DNA of 64,000 bases from Rhodovulum sp. P5 (GCF_002079305.1 NZ_CP015039.1:3891501-3955500), one strand, 5' to 3'. Counted from the stretch's first letter, positions 33,480 to 43,551 are shown. The notes: generated by a model from the sequence alone, not told the origin. Numbers and translations: made by a program.

Positions 33480-36338
33480 ATGTCAGAGCTCAAGTTCATC
33501 GAGGTGCGCGGCGCGCGCGAGCATAACCTCAAAGGAATCGATGTCGATATCCCGCGCGATGCGTTGGTGGTGATCACCGGGCTGTCGGGCTCTGGCAAGT
33601 CCTCCCTTGCCTTCGACACGATCTATGCGGAGGGGCAGCGCCGTTACGTGGAATCGCTGTCCGCCTATGCGCGGCAATTCCTCGACATGATGGAAAAGCC
33701 CGATGTGGAACATATCGCAGGCCTTAGCCCGGCGATTTCCATCGAGCAGAAGACGACATCGAAGAACCCCCGCTCCACCGTTGGCACGGTGACCGAGATC
33801 TATGACTACATGCGGCTTCTGTTCGCGCGCGCGGGCACCCCCTACAGCCCCGCCACCGGTCTGCCGATCGAGGCGCAGCAGGTGCAGGACATGGTCGACC
33901 GCGTGATGGCGATGGAGGAGGGGACCCGCGCCTATCTGCTGGCCCCGATCATCCGCGACCGGAAGGGGGAGTATAAGAAAGAGTTCCTTGAACTCCGCAA
34001 GCAGGGCTTTCAGCGGGTGAAGGTCGACGGCGAGTTCTATGACCTTGATGAGCCTCCGACGCTGGACAAGAAGTTCCGCCACGATATCGATGTCGTGGTC
34101 GACCGTATCGTCGTGAAAGAGGGGCTGGAGACGCGACTGGCCGACAGTTTCCGTACCGCGCTTGACCTGGCCGACGGGATCGCGGTGCTGGAGACCGCGC
34201 CGAAAGAGGGCGACCCGGAACGCCATACCTTCAGCGAAAACTTCGCCTGCCCGGTGTCCGGCTTCACCATCCCCGAGATCGAGCCGCGGCTGTTTTCGTT
34301 CAACGCCCCCTTCGGCGCCTGCCCCGATTGCGACGGGCTGGGGGTAGAGCTGTTCTTTGACGAACGGCTGGTCGTGCCCGACGCGGCGCTGACCGTTTAT
34401 GACGGCGCCATCGCGCCGTGGCGCAAGGGCAAGTCCCCTTATTTTCGCCAGACGATCGAGGCGATTGCGGCCCATTACGAGTTCGACAAGGACACGCCTT
34501 GGAAGAACCTGCCGAAATTTGTGCAGCAGGTTTTCCTGTACGGCTCTGGCGACGAAGAAATCCCCTTCCGTTATGACGAGGGCGGGCGCATCTATAATGT
34601 CACGCGGCCCTTTGAGGGGGTGATCCCCAACATGGAACGCCGCTATCGCGAGACCGACAGCAACTGGGTCCGCGAGGAGTTCGAGCGCTATCAGAACAAC
34701 CGCCCCTGCCATACCTGCGGCGGCCATCGTCTTAGGGCCGAGGCGCTGGCCGTGAAGATCGCGGGGCTGCATGTGGGTGAAGTGGTACAGATGTCGATCC
34801 GGGAGGCGCTGGCCTGGGTAGAGGCCGCGCCCGACAGCCTGTCGAGGCAGAAGAACGAGATCGCCCGGGCCATCCTGAAGGAAATCCGCGAGCGGCTGGG
34901 CTTTCTGAACAATGTCGGGCTGGATTATCTGACGCTGGCGCGCAATGCCGGGACGTTGTCGGGGGGGGAGAGCCAGCGCATTCGTCTGGCCAGCCAGATC
35001 GGTTCGGGCCTGACCGGGGTTCTGTACGTCCTCGACGAACCTTCCATCGGGTTGCACCAGCGTGACAACGGGCGGCTGTTGCAGACGCTGAAGAACCTGC
35101 GCGATCAGGGCAATTCCGTGCTGGTGGTCGAGCATGACGAGGAGGCGATCCGGGAGGCCGACTATGTCCTCGACATCGGCCCCGGGGCTGGCGTGCATGG
35201 TGGGCAGATCGTGTCACAGGGGACGCCCGCGGAGATCGCGGCCGATGCGGCCTCTGTCACCGGGCAATACCTGTCGGGCAGCCGTGAAATCGCCGTGCCG
35301 GCAGAGCGGCGCAAGGGCAACGGCAAGAAGATCACCGTGGTCAAGGCGACCGGCAACAACCTGAAGGATGTGACCGTCGATTTCCCGCTGGGGAAATTCG
35401 TCTGCGTGACGGGCGTGTCGGGCGGGGGCAAGTCCACGCTGACGATCGAGACGCTGTTCAAGACCGCCTCGATGCGGCTGAACGGGGCGCGCCAGACGCC
35501 CGCGCCCTGCGAAACGATCAAGGGGCTGACCCACCTCGACAAGGTGATCGATATCGACCAGCGCCCGATCGGGCGGACGCCGCGGTCAAACCCCGCGACT
35601 TATACCGGCGCCTTCACGCCAATCCGCGACTGGTTCGCCGGTTTGCCCGAGGCCAAGGCGCGCGGCTATAAACCAGGGCGCTTCAGCTTCAACGTCAAGG
35701 GCGGGCGCTGCGAGGCCTGCCAGGGCGACGGTGTCATCAAGATCGAGATGCACTTTCTGCCCGATGTGTATGTAACTTGCGAGACGTGTCATGGCGCCCG
35801 ATACAATCGGGAAACCCTTGAGATAAAGTTTAAGGGCAAGAGCATCGCCGACGTGCTCGACATGACGGTCGAGGATGCACAGGATTTCTTCAAGGCGGTC
35901 CCCTCGATCCGCGAGAAGATGGATGCGCTGGTCCGTGTGGGCCTTGGCTATATCAAGGTGGGTCAGCAGGCCACGACGCTGTCGGGGGGCGAGGCGCAGC
36001 GGGTAAAACTGTCGAAGGAGTTGTCGAAACGCGCCACCGGGCGGACGCTCTACATTCTCGACGAACCGACGACGGGCCTGCATTTCGAGGATGTGCGGAA
36101 GCTGCTGGAGGTGCTGCACGAACTGGTGGAGCAGGGCAACACCGTCGTGGTGATCGAGCATAATCTGGACGTCATCAAGACCGCCGACTGGATCATCGAC
36201 ATCGGCCCCGAAGGCGGCGATGGCGGGGGCGAGATCGTGGCCGAGGGCACGCCGGAAGAGATTGCTGACGTCGAGCGAAGCCATACCGGGCGGTATCTGA
36301 AGGATATGCTGGGGCCGCGAAAGGTGGCGGCAGAGTAA
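33480..36338 (+). CDS. uvrA: Excinuclease ABC subunit UvrA
   Basis: DNA damage sensor of nucleotide excision repair, 952 residues, two ABC ATPase modules. It has Walker [10 protein letters not shown] near residue 32, signatures [16 protein letters not shown] and [16 protein letters not shown], Walker A2 GVSGGGKST, and Walker [21 protein letters not shown]. The C-terminal zinc finger is intact (CEACQGDG...[10 protein letters not shown]). The N-terminal zinc module reads CPVSGF where E. coli UvrA has CPICGY, so one Cys is Ser, while the partner CPDCDGLG is kept. ATG 33480 gives the standard N-terminus [18 protein letters not shown]. No SOS box was recognised upstream. Confidence 0.95.
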   Translation: MSELKFIEVRGAREHNLKGIDVDIPRDALVVITGLSGSGKSSLAFDTIYAEGQRRYVESLSAYARQFLDMMEKPDVEHIAGLSPAISIEQKTTSKNPRSTVGTVTEIYDYMRLLFARAGTPYSPATGLPIEAQQVQDMVDRVMAMEEGTRAYLLAPIIRDRKGEYKKEFLELRKQGFQRVKVDGEFYDLDEPPTLDKKFRHDIDVVVDRIVVKEGLETRLADSFRTALDLADGIAVLETAPKEGDPERHTFSENFACPVSGFTIPEIEPRLFSFNAPFGACPDCDGLGVELFFDERLVVPDAALTVYDGAIAPWRKGKSPYFRQTIEAIAAHYEFDKDTPWKNLPKFVQQVFLYGSGDEEIPFRYDEGGRIYNVTRPFEGVIPNMERRYRETDSNWVREEFERYQNNRPCHTCGGHRLRAEALAVKIAGLHVGEVVQMSIREALAWVEAAPDSLSRQKNEIARAILKEIRERLGFLNNVGLDYLTLARNAGTLSGGESQRIRLASQIGSGLTGVLYVLDEPSIGLHQRDNGRLLQTLKNLRDQGNSVLVVEHDEEAIREADYVLDIGPGAGVHGGQIVSQGTPAEIAADAASVTGQYLSGSREIAVPAERRKGNGKKITVVKATGNNLKDVTVDFPLGKFVCVTGVSGGGKSTLTIETLFKTASMRLNGARQTPAPCETIKGLTHLDKVIDIDQRPIGRTPRSNPATYTGAFTPIRDWFAGLPEAKARGYKPGRFSFNVKGGRCEACQGDGVIKIEMHFLPDVYVTCETCHGARYNRETLEIKFKGKSIADVLDMTVEDAQDFFKAVPSIREKMDALVRVGLGYIKVGQQATTLSGGEAQRVKLSKELSKRATGRTLYILDEPTTGLHFEDVRKLLEVLHELVEQGNTVVVIEHNLDVIKTADWIIDIGPEGGDGGGEIVAEGTPEEIADVERSHTGRYLKDMLGPRKVAAE

Positions 36339-36462
36339 AACTCTGCCTCAGGTTTCCGCCACGAAAAGCAAGGCCGTTGCGAAGATGCGGCCGCATCGAA
36401 TTTCTGATACCATTGAACCGTGAAAGGCCACCCTTTCGTTGTTCTTTGGAGGAGGGAACAAG

Positions 36463-37113
36463 ATGGCGTTTATTGACAGGTTTGTCGGGCTTCTGACCTC
36501 GGCATTGGTTCTGGCGCAACCGGCCGGCGCGGCCCTTGTTGCGGCGGACTGGGTGGATGAAACCGCGGGTGTGCTTGGCGGTGTGGGGTTCACGGTCACA
36601 GGCGGGGATTCTCACTTTCCGCCGGTTTTGATGTCCGATCTGTCTGGCAGCGATTACAGCTATGCGCCGCTGAAGAATGTCGAGGTTCTGCAATACCGGA
36701 CAAACGCCAATATCTCTTTCGTCTTCGATACGCCGATCAGCAACCTGCTGCTTTATGCGGGATATTGGCGTGGCGAGTTTGTGAGTGGTTTCGATGAACC
36801 GGCATCTGTCTATACGCTGAGCCCGGCGTTCAGTGTCGAGTCTGGCTTCACCAAATCGCAAATCGCGGGCCCGACGATATCCATCGACGATGACGTTACC
36901 GATTTCGACGGCGGGATACTGAGCTTTGCCGGGCCGGTCAGTTCCCTGTCGATCACCTACACGGCCGGTGCCGACCTGGACTATGGTCAATCTCTGACCT
37001 TCGCCGTCGATCTGGCACCTGTCCCGATTCCGGCAGGGATTGTCCTGATGGTGACGGGGGTTGGATGTCTCGGCGCGGCGTCGCGTCGGCGCATGTCACA
37101 AGGGCAGATGTGA
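36463..37113 (+). CDS. VPxPA-CTERM sorting-domain secreted protein
   Basis: An exported protein of 216 residues. The signal peptide AFIDRFVGLLTSALVLAQPA ends near GAA. A beta-rich body follows (YSYAPLKNVEVLQYRTNANI; FVFDTPISNLLLYAGYWRGE) with no catalytic motif recognised. The tail is VPIPAGIVLMVTGVGCLGAA followed by SRRR, matching the VPLPA-CTERM pattern with Ile for Leu. ATG 36463 follows GGAGGAGG. The gap to uvrA contains the perfect 14-bp palindrome GATGCGGCCGCATC (36384-36397). Likely surface-delivered by an exosortase encoded elsewhere. Confidence 0.75.
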   Translation: MAFIDRFVGLLTSALVLAQPAGAALVAADWVDETAGVLGGVGFTVTGGDSHFPPVLMSDLSGSDYSYAPLKNVEVLQYRTNANISFVFDTPISNLLLYAGYWRGEFVSGFDEPASVYTLSPAFSVESGFTKSQIAGPTISIDDDVTDFDGGILSFAGPVSSLSITYTAGADLDYGQSLTFAVDLAPVPIPAGIVLMVTGVGCLGAASRRRMSQGQM

Positions 37114-37251
37114 AGGCTGCCTGTTGCGCTCGTCGCGTTCGCGGCTGGGGGTGACAGGCTGACTTTCCACCGCCCGTATCCGGTCCTTAAGGCAGATCGA
37201 CCGTTGTGTCGGCAGACGCGGTGCCCCGGAAAGCCTTACGTCAAGACAGGT

Positions 37252-37285
37252 TGCCCCGCACCCCGTTCGCTCAGGGTGCGGGGCA
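37252..37285. terminator. Terminator-like hairpin downstream of the DUF2892 gene
   Basis: A perfect 12-bp stem TGCCCCGCACCC/GGGTGCGGGGCA with a 10-base loop, 9 bases after the DUF2892 stop. On the minus strand it is followed by ACCTGTCTTG, a weak tail. It is the most stable hairpin in this part of the window. Confidence 0.6.
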
Positions 37286-37293
37286 GGTACAGA

Positions 37294-37491
37294 TCAGTCT
37301 TTCGTCGTGCAGGTGTTCACGCCGATGAAGTTGTAGAGCATGCAGGTCTGCATGATGCCGGTGCCCAGCGCCACGAGACCGAGGATGACGAAGATCCAGT
37401 GGCCGCCGCCAAGCAGGCCGAAGGCCAGCAGAAGGGCGCCAACAACGATACGGGCGATGCGGTCGATGCCGCCGACGTTTTTCTTGAGCAT
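37294..37491 (-). CDS. DUF2892 (YgaP-like) inner-membrane protein
   Basis: A 65-residue protein starting MLKKNVGGIDRIARIVVGAL, the typical DUF2892 N-terminus, with two hydrophobic segments separated by a Gly-rich turn (LLLAFGLLGGGHWIFVILGL). It ends with MQTCMLYNFIGVNTC. This domain forms the membrane part of the rhodanese YgaP and often accompanies sulfur genes. It lies downstream of the Crp/Fnr regulator gene, separated by a hairpin. A GGAGAGAGA site precedes the start. Confidence 0.85.
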   Translation of the reverse strand: MLKKNVGGIDRIARIVVGALLLAFGLLGGGHWIFVILGLVALGTGIMQTCMLYNFIGVNTCTTKD

Positions 37492-37525
37492 GGGTCTCTC
37501 TCCGATGGTGCAGAAATGCGTTCAA

Positions 37526-37544
37526 GGCCCGAATCTCTCGGGCC
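37526..37544. terminator. Hairpin between crp-like and DUF2892 genes
   Basis: GGCCCGA-ATCTC-TCGGGCC, a perfect 7-bp stem. On the minus strand it lies 47-65 bases after the regulator stop and may terminate or attenuate reading into the DUF2892 gene. A second symmetric motif GTGAC-TGT-GTCAC overlaps the regulator stop (37582-37594). Confidence 0.4.
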
Positions 37545-37590
37545 TCTCACTTCAGCATGCCTTAACCATTAGGACAGGTCTGTGACTGTG

Positions 37591-38250
37591 TCACGCGGCC
37601 CGCCCCTGCGCGGCAAGGCCGGCAAGGGTTTCGGGGTCTTCCAGCGTCACCACGCCGCGGTCCACACGGACCAGACCGGCCTTTGAAAGCGCATCCAGCC
37701 GGCGCGACACGACCTCGCGCGCGGTGCCGATGCGGGTCGCGATCTCCTGGTGGGTGGCGTGGACGGTGCCGTCTTTCGCGTTGTCCAGCAGATCGGCTGC
37801 AAGACGGCTTTCGACCTTTTGAAAGGCCACCCGTTCCAGCAGCGACATGACCGCCTGCAACCGCCGGGCGAAGGCGCCGAACACGAAGCGGCGGAAGACG
37901 GGGGAGGTGTCCATGATCGACAGGAACGCCTCGCGCGGGATCAGCACCGCCTCGCAATCGGTGACGGTGATCGCTTCGCCGGTGTAGTCTTCTCCGCCCA
38001 GAAGGCCGAGGGTGGACTGTACGCAGGACTGGCCCGGCTCGATCCCGTAAAGCAGGATCTCGCGCCCGGTCGGGCCGATCAGGAAGACCTCCACCCGGCC
38101 CGACAAAAGGATGGTGAAGCCGCGCGCCGCCTCTCCGGGACAGAACAGCACCTTGCCCTTGGGCAGGCGCATGATCGGCAGGCTCTCAAGCCGGGCAGCG
38201 GTGCCCGGTTCGATCCCTTCAAGGCCCGTGGCGCGCGACAGCCAACTCAT
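37591..38250 (-). CDS. Crp/Fnr family transcriptional regulator
   Basis: A 219-residue regulator. A cyclic-nucleotide-like beta-roll spans about residues 20-110 (KVLFCPGEAARGFTILLSGR; GREILLYGIEPGQSC), then a long dimer helix and a C-terminal helix-turn-helix (HQEIATRIGTAREVVSRRLD). The N-terminal Cys cluster that binds [4Fe-4S] in FNR is absent, so it is not a direct FNR-type oxygen sensor. It may respond to a small molecule or NO, as DNR-like members do. The start overlaps the mmsB stop by ATGA, so the regulator is translated from the 3-hydroxyisobutyrate dehydrogenase transcript. Confidence 0.85.
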   Translation of the reverse strand: MSWLSRATGLEGIEPGTAARLESLPIMRLPKGKVLFCPGEAARGFTILLSGRVEVFLIGPTGREILLYGIEPGQSCVQSTLGLLGGEDYTGEAITVTDCEAVLIPREAFLSIMDTSPVFRRFVFGAFARRLQAVMSLLERVAFQKVESRLAADLLDNAKDGTVHATHQEIATRIGTAREVVSRRLDALSKAGLVRVDRGVVTLEDPETLAGLAAQGRAA

Positions 38251-39119
38251 GATCGGCCGCGCTTCACGAACCGGGGCAGCATTGCCGAGAAATCCATACC
38301 GCGTCCCCCTTCCTGTTCGACATACTCAGCATAAAGGTCCGCAGCGCGTTTGCCCATCGGCGTATCGGCATCGACGGCCTCGGCCGCCTGTTGGGACAGG
38401 CGCAGGTCCTTCAGCATCAGCTCTGCTGCGAAACCGGGCTTATAGTCATTGTCGGCGGGGCTTTTCGGCCCGATGCCGGGGGCGGGGCAATAGGCGTTCA
38501 TCGTCCAACTGTAGCCCGAGGATGTCGAGACCACGTCAAACATCTTGTCGCGGGCAAGGCCCAGCTTGTCGGCCAGGGCGAATGCCTCGCATGTTGCGAT
38601 CATGGTCGCGCCAAGGATCATGTTGTTGCAGATCTTCGCCGCCTGTCCATTGCCGCTGGGCCCGCAATGCACGGCCTTCTGGCCCATGACGTCGAAGAGC
38701 GGCCGCACCTTTTCGAACGCGTCTTCGCTGCCGCCGGCCATGAAGGTCAGCGTACCTGCGGTTGCCCCGCCGACCCCGCCTGAAACAGGGGCGTCAACGG
38801 CCAGCACGCCCAGCGCCGCCGCCTGATCCGCCACGGCGCGGGCGCTGTCGACATCGACGGTCGAGCAATCCAGATGCACCGCGCCCTTGTCCATCCCCTT
38901 CAGGATGTCCGCGGCGACGGCGCGCAGGATCGATCCGTCGGGCAGCATGGTGACCACGACCTCCTGCCCCTTGGCGGCCTCTGCCGCGGTCGCGGCCTTG
39001 GTCACACCTTCGGGCATCGGGGCGGCAAGGTCGAACCCTGTCACCTGATGCCCGGCCTTCACAAGGTTCGCCGCCATCGGCGCGCCCATGTTTCCCAGTC
39101 CGATAAAGCCGATTTTCAT
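38247..39119 (-). CDS. mmsB: 3-hydroxyisobutyrate dehydrogenase
   Basis: NAD-dependent enzyme of valine catabolism, 290 residues, oxidising 3-hydroxyisobutyrate to methylmalonate semialdehyde. It has the Rossmann motif KIGFIGLGNMGAPMAANLVK, the substrate motif VDAPVSGGVGGATAGTLTFM and the catalytic Lys in GNGQAAKICNNMILGATM. The C-terminus KDLRLSQQAAEAVDADTPMG is typical of MmsB. It lies downstream of the GST, hydrolase and acyl-CoA dehydrogenase genes, all on the minus strand, consistent with one catabolic unit. Confidence 0.92.
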   Translation of the reverse strand: MKIGFIGLGNMGAPMAANLVKAGHQVTGFDLAAPMPEGVTKAATAAEAAKGQEVVVTMLPDGSILRAVAADILKGMDKGAVHLDCSTVDVDSARAVADQAAALGVLAVDAPVSGGVGGATAGTLTFMAGGSEDAFEKVRPLFDVMGQKAVHCGPSGNGQAAKICNNMILGATMIATCEAFALADKLGLARDKMFDVVSTSSGYSWTMNAYCPAPGIGPKSPADNDYKPGFAAELMLKDLRLSQQAAEAVDADTPMGKRAADLYAEYVEQEGGRGMDFSAMLPRFVKRGRS

Positions 39120-39133
39120 GTGCTTTCCTCCCC

Positions 39134-39748
39134 TCAGATATGTCCTGTCGCTTCGATCCGCGAGAACGGTGCGTCGCAGAACGGGCTGCGCGCTTCGCAA
39201 AATGCCCGATGCGCCGCCAATGCCGAATAGCTGTCCGGGGTCAAAGCGGGATGTTTTTCCGCGATATACGTGGTTGCGCAGGCCAAGGCGAGATCGGCGC
39301 GGGTCAGACGCCCGTCGCATACCCAAGTACCCATGGCGCGCGATTCTAGCCAAGCCATGGCCTGCGAGATCTGCCGGTCGATCCGGTCGAGTGTTTGTGG
39401 GTCCGGCTGGATACGGCGCAATTCGGCGCTGCGCCCCACGGCCTTTTCCGCCAGTCCGATCGCGGTTGCCTCGATGGCCAGCATGTCCACCAGCCCGGCG
39501 CCTGTGACGGTCAGCGTGGGGCCGGGCTGCGTTGCGTCCAGCCATTCAAGGATGGCGTGGCTGTCGGTCAGCACCCGGCCATCGTCAAGCGTCAGCGCAG
39601 GCGCCCGGCCAAGCGGATTGGCAGCCGACAGCGCGTCGAAGTCGCACAGGACCGACAGCGCGCGCCGGTCGTAGTCGAGGCCGTAGTGATGCAGCGCAAG
39701 TGCCGCCCGGCGGACGAACGGGCTGTCCATCAGACCCCAGAGGATCAT
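39134..39748 (-). CDS. Glutathione S-transferase family protein
   Basis: A 204-residue GST. The thioredoxin-like N-terminal domain (MILWGLMDSPFVRRAALALH; NPLGRAPALTLDDGRVLTDS) carries the catalytic Ser in MDSPFVRR and the glutathione-contact DSHAILEWLD. An all-helical C-terminal domain follows (LTRADLALACATTYIAEKHP). Substrate unknown. It sits inside the valine-degradation cluster, 14 bases before mmsB. A detoxifying role for reactive intermediates such as methacrylyl-CoA is a guess. Confidence 0.82.
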   Translation of the reverse strand: MILWGLMDSPFVRRAALALHHYGLDYDRRALSVLCDFDALSAANPLGRAPALTLDDGRVLTDSHAILEWLDATQPGPTLTVTGAGLVDMLAIEATAIGLAEKAVGRSAELRRIQPDPQTLDRIDRQISQAMAWLESRAMGTWVCDGRLTRADLALACATTYIAEKHPALTPDSYSALAAHRAFCEARSPFCDAPFSRIEATGHI

Positions 39749-39791
39749 GCGACAGCCCCCGCCCGGCGAGCGGGTTTCCGCCCGTCCCCTG

Positions 39792-40838
39792 TCACCCCAG
39801 CGCCGTGTCGAGGTTCAGCCCCTCGTCGCCCAGGGGCGCCAGCATCGCGGCGATGTCTTCGTCGGGCACCGCGCCCAGATCGGTGTGCCGCCAGCGCGGG
39901 GATTTGTCCTTGTCGATGATCGCCGCACGGATCCCTTCAAGGAAATCGGAATGCTCCGGCGCACGATGGGTGAAACGGTACTCCAGCGCCAGCGCCTCGC
40001 GGATTGTGGTGCCGGGCCCCATCCGGTTCTGCATCTCGATGGCGCAGGCGATGGCCAGCGGGCTGCCACGGGTCAGGCGCTTCAGCGTATCGGCCGCGAA
40101 GTCCGAACTGTCCGCACGCAGCGCCGCAACCACGTCGCGCAGCGTTTCACCGGCGAATGCGGCATCGACTGCGGCCTGAAGGCCGGGCAGGGCGCCCCGG
40201 TCGGGGGTTTGGCCAGCATTCTCGACCGCGCCGATATCGCCGGTCGCAATCAACTCGGCGGTCAGGTCGGGCCAATCGGCCTCGGGTATGAAATGATCGG
40301 CAAAGCCCGCATAGATCGCGTCGGCCGGCCCCATGCGGCGCCCGGTGGTTCCCAGATAGGCGCCCATGTGGCCCGGTGCCCGCGCCAACAAGAGCGACCC
40401 GCCCACATCGGGCACCAGCCCGATCCCGCATTCGGGCATGGCGATCTGGCTGGTCTCGCCGACAACCCGGTGCGATCCGTGGCACCCGGCGCCGACTCCG
40501 CCCCCCATGGTGAAGCCCTGAAGCAGGCTGACCACTGGCTTTGGGTATTCGTCGATCTTGGCGTTCATCCGGTATTCGTCGCGCCAGAATTTCTGACCGT
40601 AGGCAAAGTCGCCCCTGGTGCCGGTTTCATACATCACCGCGATGTCGCCGCCCGCGCAGAACGCCTTGTCCCCCGCCGCGTCCATCAGCACCAGCGCGAC
40701 GGCGTCATCGTCGCGCCAGTCGTCCAGCGCGGCCTCGATCGCAAGGCACATCTCATAGGTCAGCGCGTTCAGCGCCTTTGGCCGGTTCAGCGTGATGCGG
40801 CCCGCGCGGCCTTCTACCCGGATATCGATGTCGCTCAT
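39792..40838 (-). CDS. 3-hydroxyisobutyryl-CoA hydrolase (enoyl-CoA hydratase family)
   Basis: A 348-residue crotonase-fold protein. It shows ITLNRPKALNALTYEMCLAI, the CoA/oxyanion segment AFCAGGDIAVMYETG, QGFTMGGGVGAGCHGSHRVV and the catalytic Glu in MPECGIGLVPDVGGSLLLA. The C-terminal extension ending DEDIAAMLAPLG and the length near 350 mark HIBYL-CoA hydrolase rather than simple hydratases. It acts between isobutyryl-CoA dehydrogenation and MmsB. The start overlaps the stop of the acyl-CoA dehydrogenase gene by ATGA. Confidence 0.87.
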   Translation of the reverse strand: MSDIDIRVEGRAGRITLNRPKALNALTYEMCLAIEAALDDWRDDDAVALVLMDAAGDKAFCAGGDIAVMYETGTRGDFAYGQKFWRDEYRMNAKIDEYPKPVVSLLQGFTMGGGVGAGCHGSHRVVGETSQIAMPECGIGLVPDVGGSLLLARAPGHMGAYLGTTGRRMGPADAIYAGFADHFIPEADWPDLTAELIATGDIGAVENAGQTPDRGALPGLQAAVDAAFAGETLRDVVAALRADSSDFAADTLKRLTRGSPLAIACAIEMQNRMGPGTTIREALALEYRFTHRAPEHSDFLEGIRAAIIDKDKSPRWRHTDLGAVPDEDIAAMLAPLGDEGLNLDTALG

Positions 40839-41980
40839 CCCCGCGCCTCCAGCAGGTGGCGGGCGGTGATCAGGCGCATGATCTCGTTCGTGCCTTCGAG
40901 GATCTGGTGCACCCGCAGATCCCGCACGATCTTTTCGATGCCGTAATCGGCCAGATAGCCATAGCCGCCATGCAGTTGCAGGCACTGGTCGGCCACGCGG
41001 CTGCCGGCCTCGGTCACGAACTTCTTGGCCATGGCGCAGAACTTGGTGGCATCCGGCGCGCCCTGATCCAGCTTCCACGCCGCTTGGCGCAGAAAGGTGC
41101 GCGCGGCCTGCAACTCGATCTCGGCATCGGCCAGCCGGAATTGCAGCGCCTGGAACTGGTCGATGGATTTCCCAAAGGCCTTGCGCTCCCCCATATAGGT
41201 CAGCGTCGCGTCAAGGGCCGCCTGCGCGGCGCCCAGCGAACAGGCCGCGATGTTCAGCCGTCCGCCGTCCAGCCCCATCATCGCATAGCGAAAGCCCTTG
41301 CCTTCCTCGCCCAACAGGTTCGCCGCCGGGACCGCGCAGCCGTCGAATTGCACCTGCCGGGTGGGTTGCGCGCGCCAGCCCATCTTGGATTCCAGCCCGC
41401 CAAAGCTGAGGCCCTCGGCGCCGTCCTCCACGATCAAGGCAGAGATCCCGCGCGGGCCGTCCTCTCCCGTGCGCGCCATCACGATATAGGCGTCGGAATA
41501 ACCGCCGCCGGAGATGAAGGCCTTCGTCCCGGTCAGGGCAAAGCCCTCATTCGTGCGTTCCGCGCGGGTTTTCAGGGCCGCCGCGTCGGACCCCGATCCG
41601 GGCTCTGTCAGGCAATAGGAAAAGACCTTTTCCATTGTCAGCGCCGGGGCGAGGAAGCGGTTCTTCTGCTCATCCGTGCCGAAGGCGTCCAGCATCTTGG
41701 CGCACATGTTGTGGATCGACAGGAATGCCGCGACCGAGGGGCAGGCCATCGACAGCGCCTCGAACACCAGGGTCGCGTCAAGCCGGGTCAGGCCCGAACC
41801 GCCCGACTCCTCGCTGACATAGATGCCCGCCAGCCCCAGTTCGGCGATCTTCGGCCAAAGCTCTTTCGGGATCGTCCCGTCCTGTTCCCAGGCCAGCGCG
41901 TGGGGCGCGATATTGTCCGCCCCGAATCCGCGTGCCATGTCGAAGATCGCGGTCTGCTCCTCGCTGAGTGCGAAATCCAC
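40835..41980 (-). CDS. Acyl-CoA dehydrogenase, isobutyryl-CoA dehydrogenase type
   Basis: FAD-dependent acyl-CoA dehydrogenase of 381 residues. It starts DFALSEEQTAIFDMARGFGA and has the FAD motif YCLTEPGSGSDAAALKTRA, KAFISGGGYSDAYIVMARTG and the catalytic Glu in HQILEGTNEIMRLITARHLL. Sequence and valine-pathway neighbours point to isobutyryl-CoA dehydrogenase (ACAD8-like). I place the start at GTG 41980 because the GGGAGG site lies 10-14 bases before it; GTG 41989 is too close to that site. It is the first gene of the minus-strand catabolic set. Confidence 0.87.
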   Translation of the reverse strand: MDFALSEEQTAIFDMARGFGADNIAPHALAWEQDGTIPKELWPKIAELGLAGIYVSEESGGSGLTRLDATLVFEALSMACPSVAAFLSIHNMCAKMLDAFGTDEQKNRFLAPALTMEKVFSYCLTEPGSGSDAAALKTRAERTNEGFALTGTKAFISGGGYSDAYIVMARTGEDGPRGISALIVEDGAEGLSFGGLESKMGWRAQPTRQVQFDGCAVPAANLLGEEGKGFRYAMMGLDGGRLNIAACSLGAAQAALDATLTYMGERKAFGKSIDQFQALQFRLADAEIELQAARTFLRQAAWKLDQGAPDATKFCAMAKKFVTEAGSRVADQCLQLHGGYGYLADYGIEKIVRDLRVHQILEGTNEIMRLITARHLLEARG

Positions 41981-42055
41981 TTGCCTCACCTCCCCGCGCT
42001 TATTGAACGCGTGTTCATTTGGCAGAGCCTGCGGGCCGATTGCAAGCGTCCGCCG

Positions 42056-43189
42056 TCAAAGATCGGCGTTGTATTCCTCGATCAGCGCGCGGATCACCGC
42101 ACAGAAGGCATCGTCCGGATCCTTGCCCTCACTGACCGCCTGTGCATGGACGGCGCGCTGGCGATCTGCGCTGGTCCCGTTGGCGATCACGTTGCGGGCG
42201 GCGTTGATCTCATCCAGACAGCCAAGCACGGCGGCGTCGGCCTCGACCAGCGTGATCAGTTCTTCCAGCAGGTCGACGAAGGGAACGACTTCCTTGCGCC
42301 CGAAATCGATCAGCCCCTCATTCGCGCCATAGCGCTGGGCCAGCCAGCGGTTTTCCCCCACGAGGAAGCGTTCATAGACCCGCCAACGCTGGTTCAGGCT
42401 GGCCAGCCGCCACAGCATCCGCGTGACGCATTGGGTCATGGCCGCAATCGAAAGGGTGTGTTCCAGCCGGGGGGTGACATCGCAGATACGGGATTCCAGC
42501 GTCGGGAACCGGGCCGAGGGGCGCAAATCCCACCAGATCTTCGTGGCGTCCCCGATCATGCCCAGATTCACCAGCACGCCGACCGACCGTTCATAGTCTG
42601 ACCAGCTTGCAAAGCGCGGGGGCAGCCCTGTTCGGGGCAGGTTGTCGAACACCGTGAGGCGATAGGAGGCCAGTTCGGTATCCACCCCCTGCCAGAAGGG
42701 CGAGGATGTGGACATCGCCAGGAAATGCGGCAGGAAATAGGTCAGTTGCGCCATCAGGTCGATGCGCTGATCCTTGTCGGGTACGCCGACATGGACATGC
42801 ATGCCACAGATCAGCATCCGCCGGGCGACTGCGGCCAAGGCCTTGTCGAGGTCGTTATACCGGTCCTTGTTGGTGTGGTGCTGCTGTTTCCAATCGGCCA
42901 TCGGGTGGCAGGACACGGCGATCGGGGCAAGACCGAAGCGGCCCGCATGTTTCGCGACGGTGGCGCGCAGGCGGCGCAGGTCTTCGCGGGCCTCTCCCAC
43001 GGTCTTGCAGACGCGGGTGCCGACCTCGATCTGGCATTGCAGGAATTCCGGCGTGACCTGATCGCCCAGTTCGTCGGCACAGGCCTGCATCAACTCCTTC
43101 GGCGCCTCGGCCAGCGCGCAGGTATCGAGATCGACCAGAAGATACTCTTCCTCGATGCCGATCGTGAAGTCGGGTTCGGTAGCTGTCAT
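42056..43189 (-). CDS. Carboxylate-amine ligase, YbdK type (glutamate-cysteine ligase-like)
   Basis: A 377-residue GCS2-family protein. It has [35 protein letters not shown], the metal-site [30 protein letters not shown] and [20 protein letters not shown]. The family contains weak glutamate-cysteine ligases (YbdK), EgtA and related enzymes; the real substrate is often unknown. ATG 43189 gives the conserved N-terminus. It is transcribed alone, 75 bp upstream of the acyl-CoA dehydrogenase start. Confidence 0.85.
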   Translation of the reverse strand: MTATEPDFTIGIEEEYLLVDLDTCALAEAPKELMQACADELGDQVTPEFLQCQIEVGTRVCKTVGEAREDLRRLRATVAKHAGRFGLAPIAVSCHPMADWKQQHHTNKDRYNDLDKALAAVARRMLICGMHVHVGVPDKDQRIDLMAQLTYFLPHFLAMSTSSPFWQGVDTELASYRLTVFDNLPRTGLPPRFASWSDYERSVGVLVNLGMIGDATKIWWDLRPSARFPTLESRICDVTPRLEHTLSIAAMTQCVTRMLWRLASLNQRWRVYERFLVGENRWLAQRYGANEGLIDFGRKEVVPFVDLLEELITLVEADAAVLGCLDEINAARNVIANGTSADRQRAVHAQAVSEGKDPDDAFCAVIRALIEEYNADL

Positions 43190-43551
43190 TCGACCGCTCC
43201 GCCAGTGGATCGTGAACGGCATTGTCAGCAGGAAAACCGCCTTGGGGCAAGTCCCCTGCGCGCGGCACAGGCACATATTCCGGCGAAGGCCCATGGACGA
43301 TACCGCCTGTTCGGCGTGAAACCGCGAATCGATTGTCGCAGGCTTTACGCTTTGACCGGTGCGGCGCCGTCGGCAAGCAACTGGCGGTGGTATTGCCGAA
43401 AGGATATGGCGAAGCTTTGTGCACTTGTAGGTCCGGATCCGAAAATTTTATGACGCCTCGGGAAAATGTTCTTCCCATTCGCGTGAAATGCTTCGAAAGA
43501 CCCTGCAATTGATGTAAGTTAACTTCAGTTTTTAGCGGTGGGGAGCGGTCC
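43190..43551. promoter_or_regulatory. Divergent intergenic region between YbdK-type gene and VPLPA-CTERM gene
   Basis: This 362-bp gap shows no convincing gene. It holds a short inverted repeat GGGG-CAAGT-CCCC near 43237-43249 and the perfect 10-bp palindrome AAGTTAACTT (43516-43525), 26 bases before the VPLPA-CTERM start. Both divergent promoters should lie here. Confidence 0.4.
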
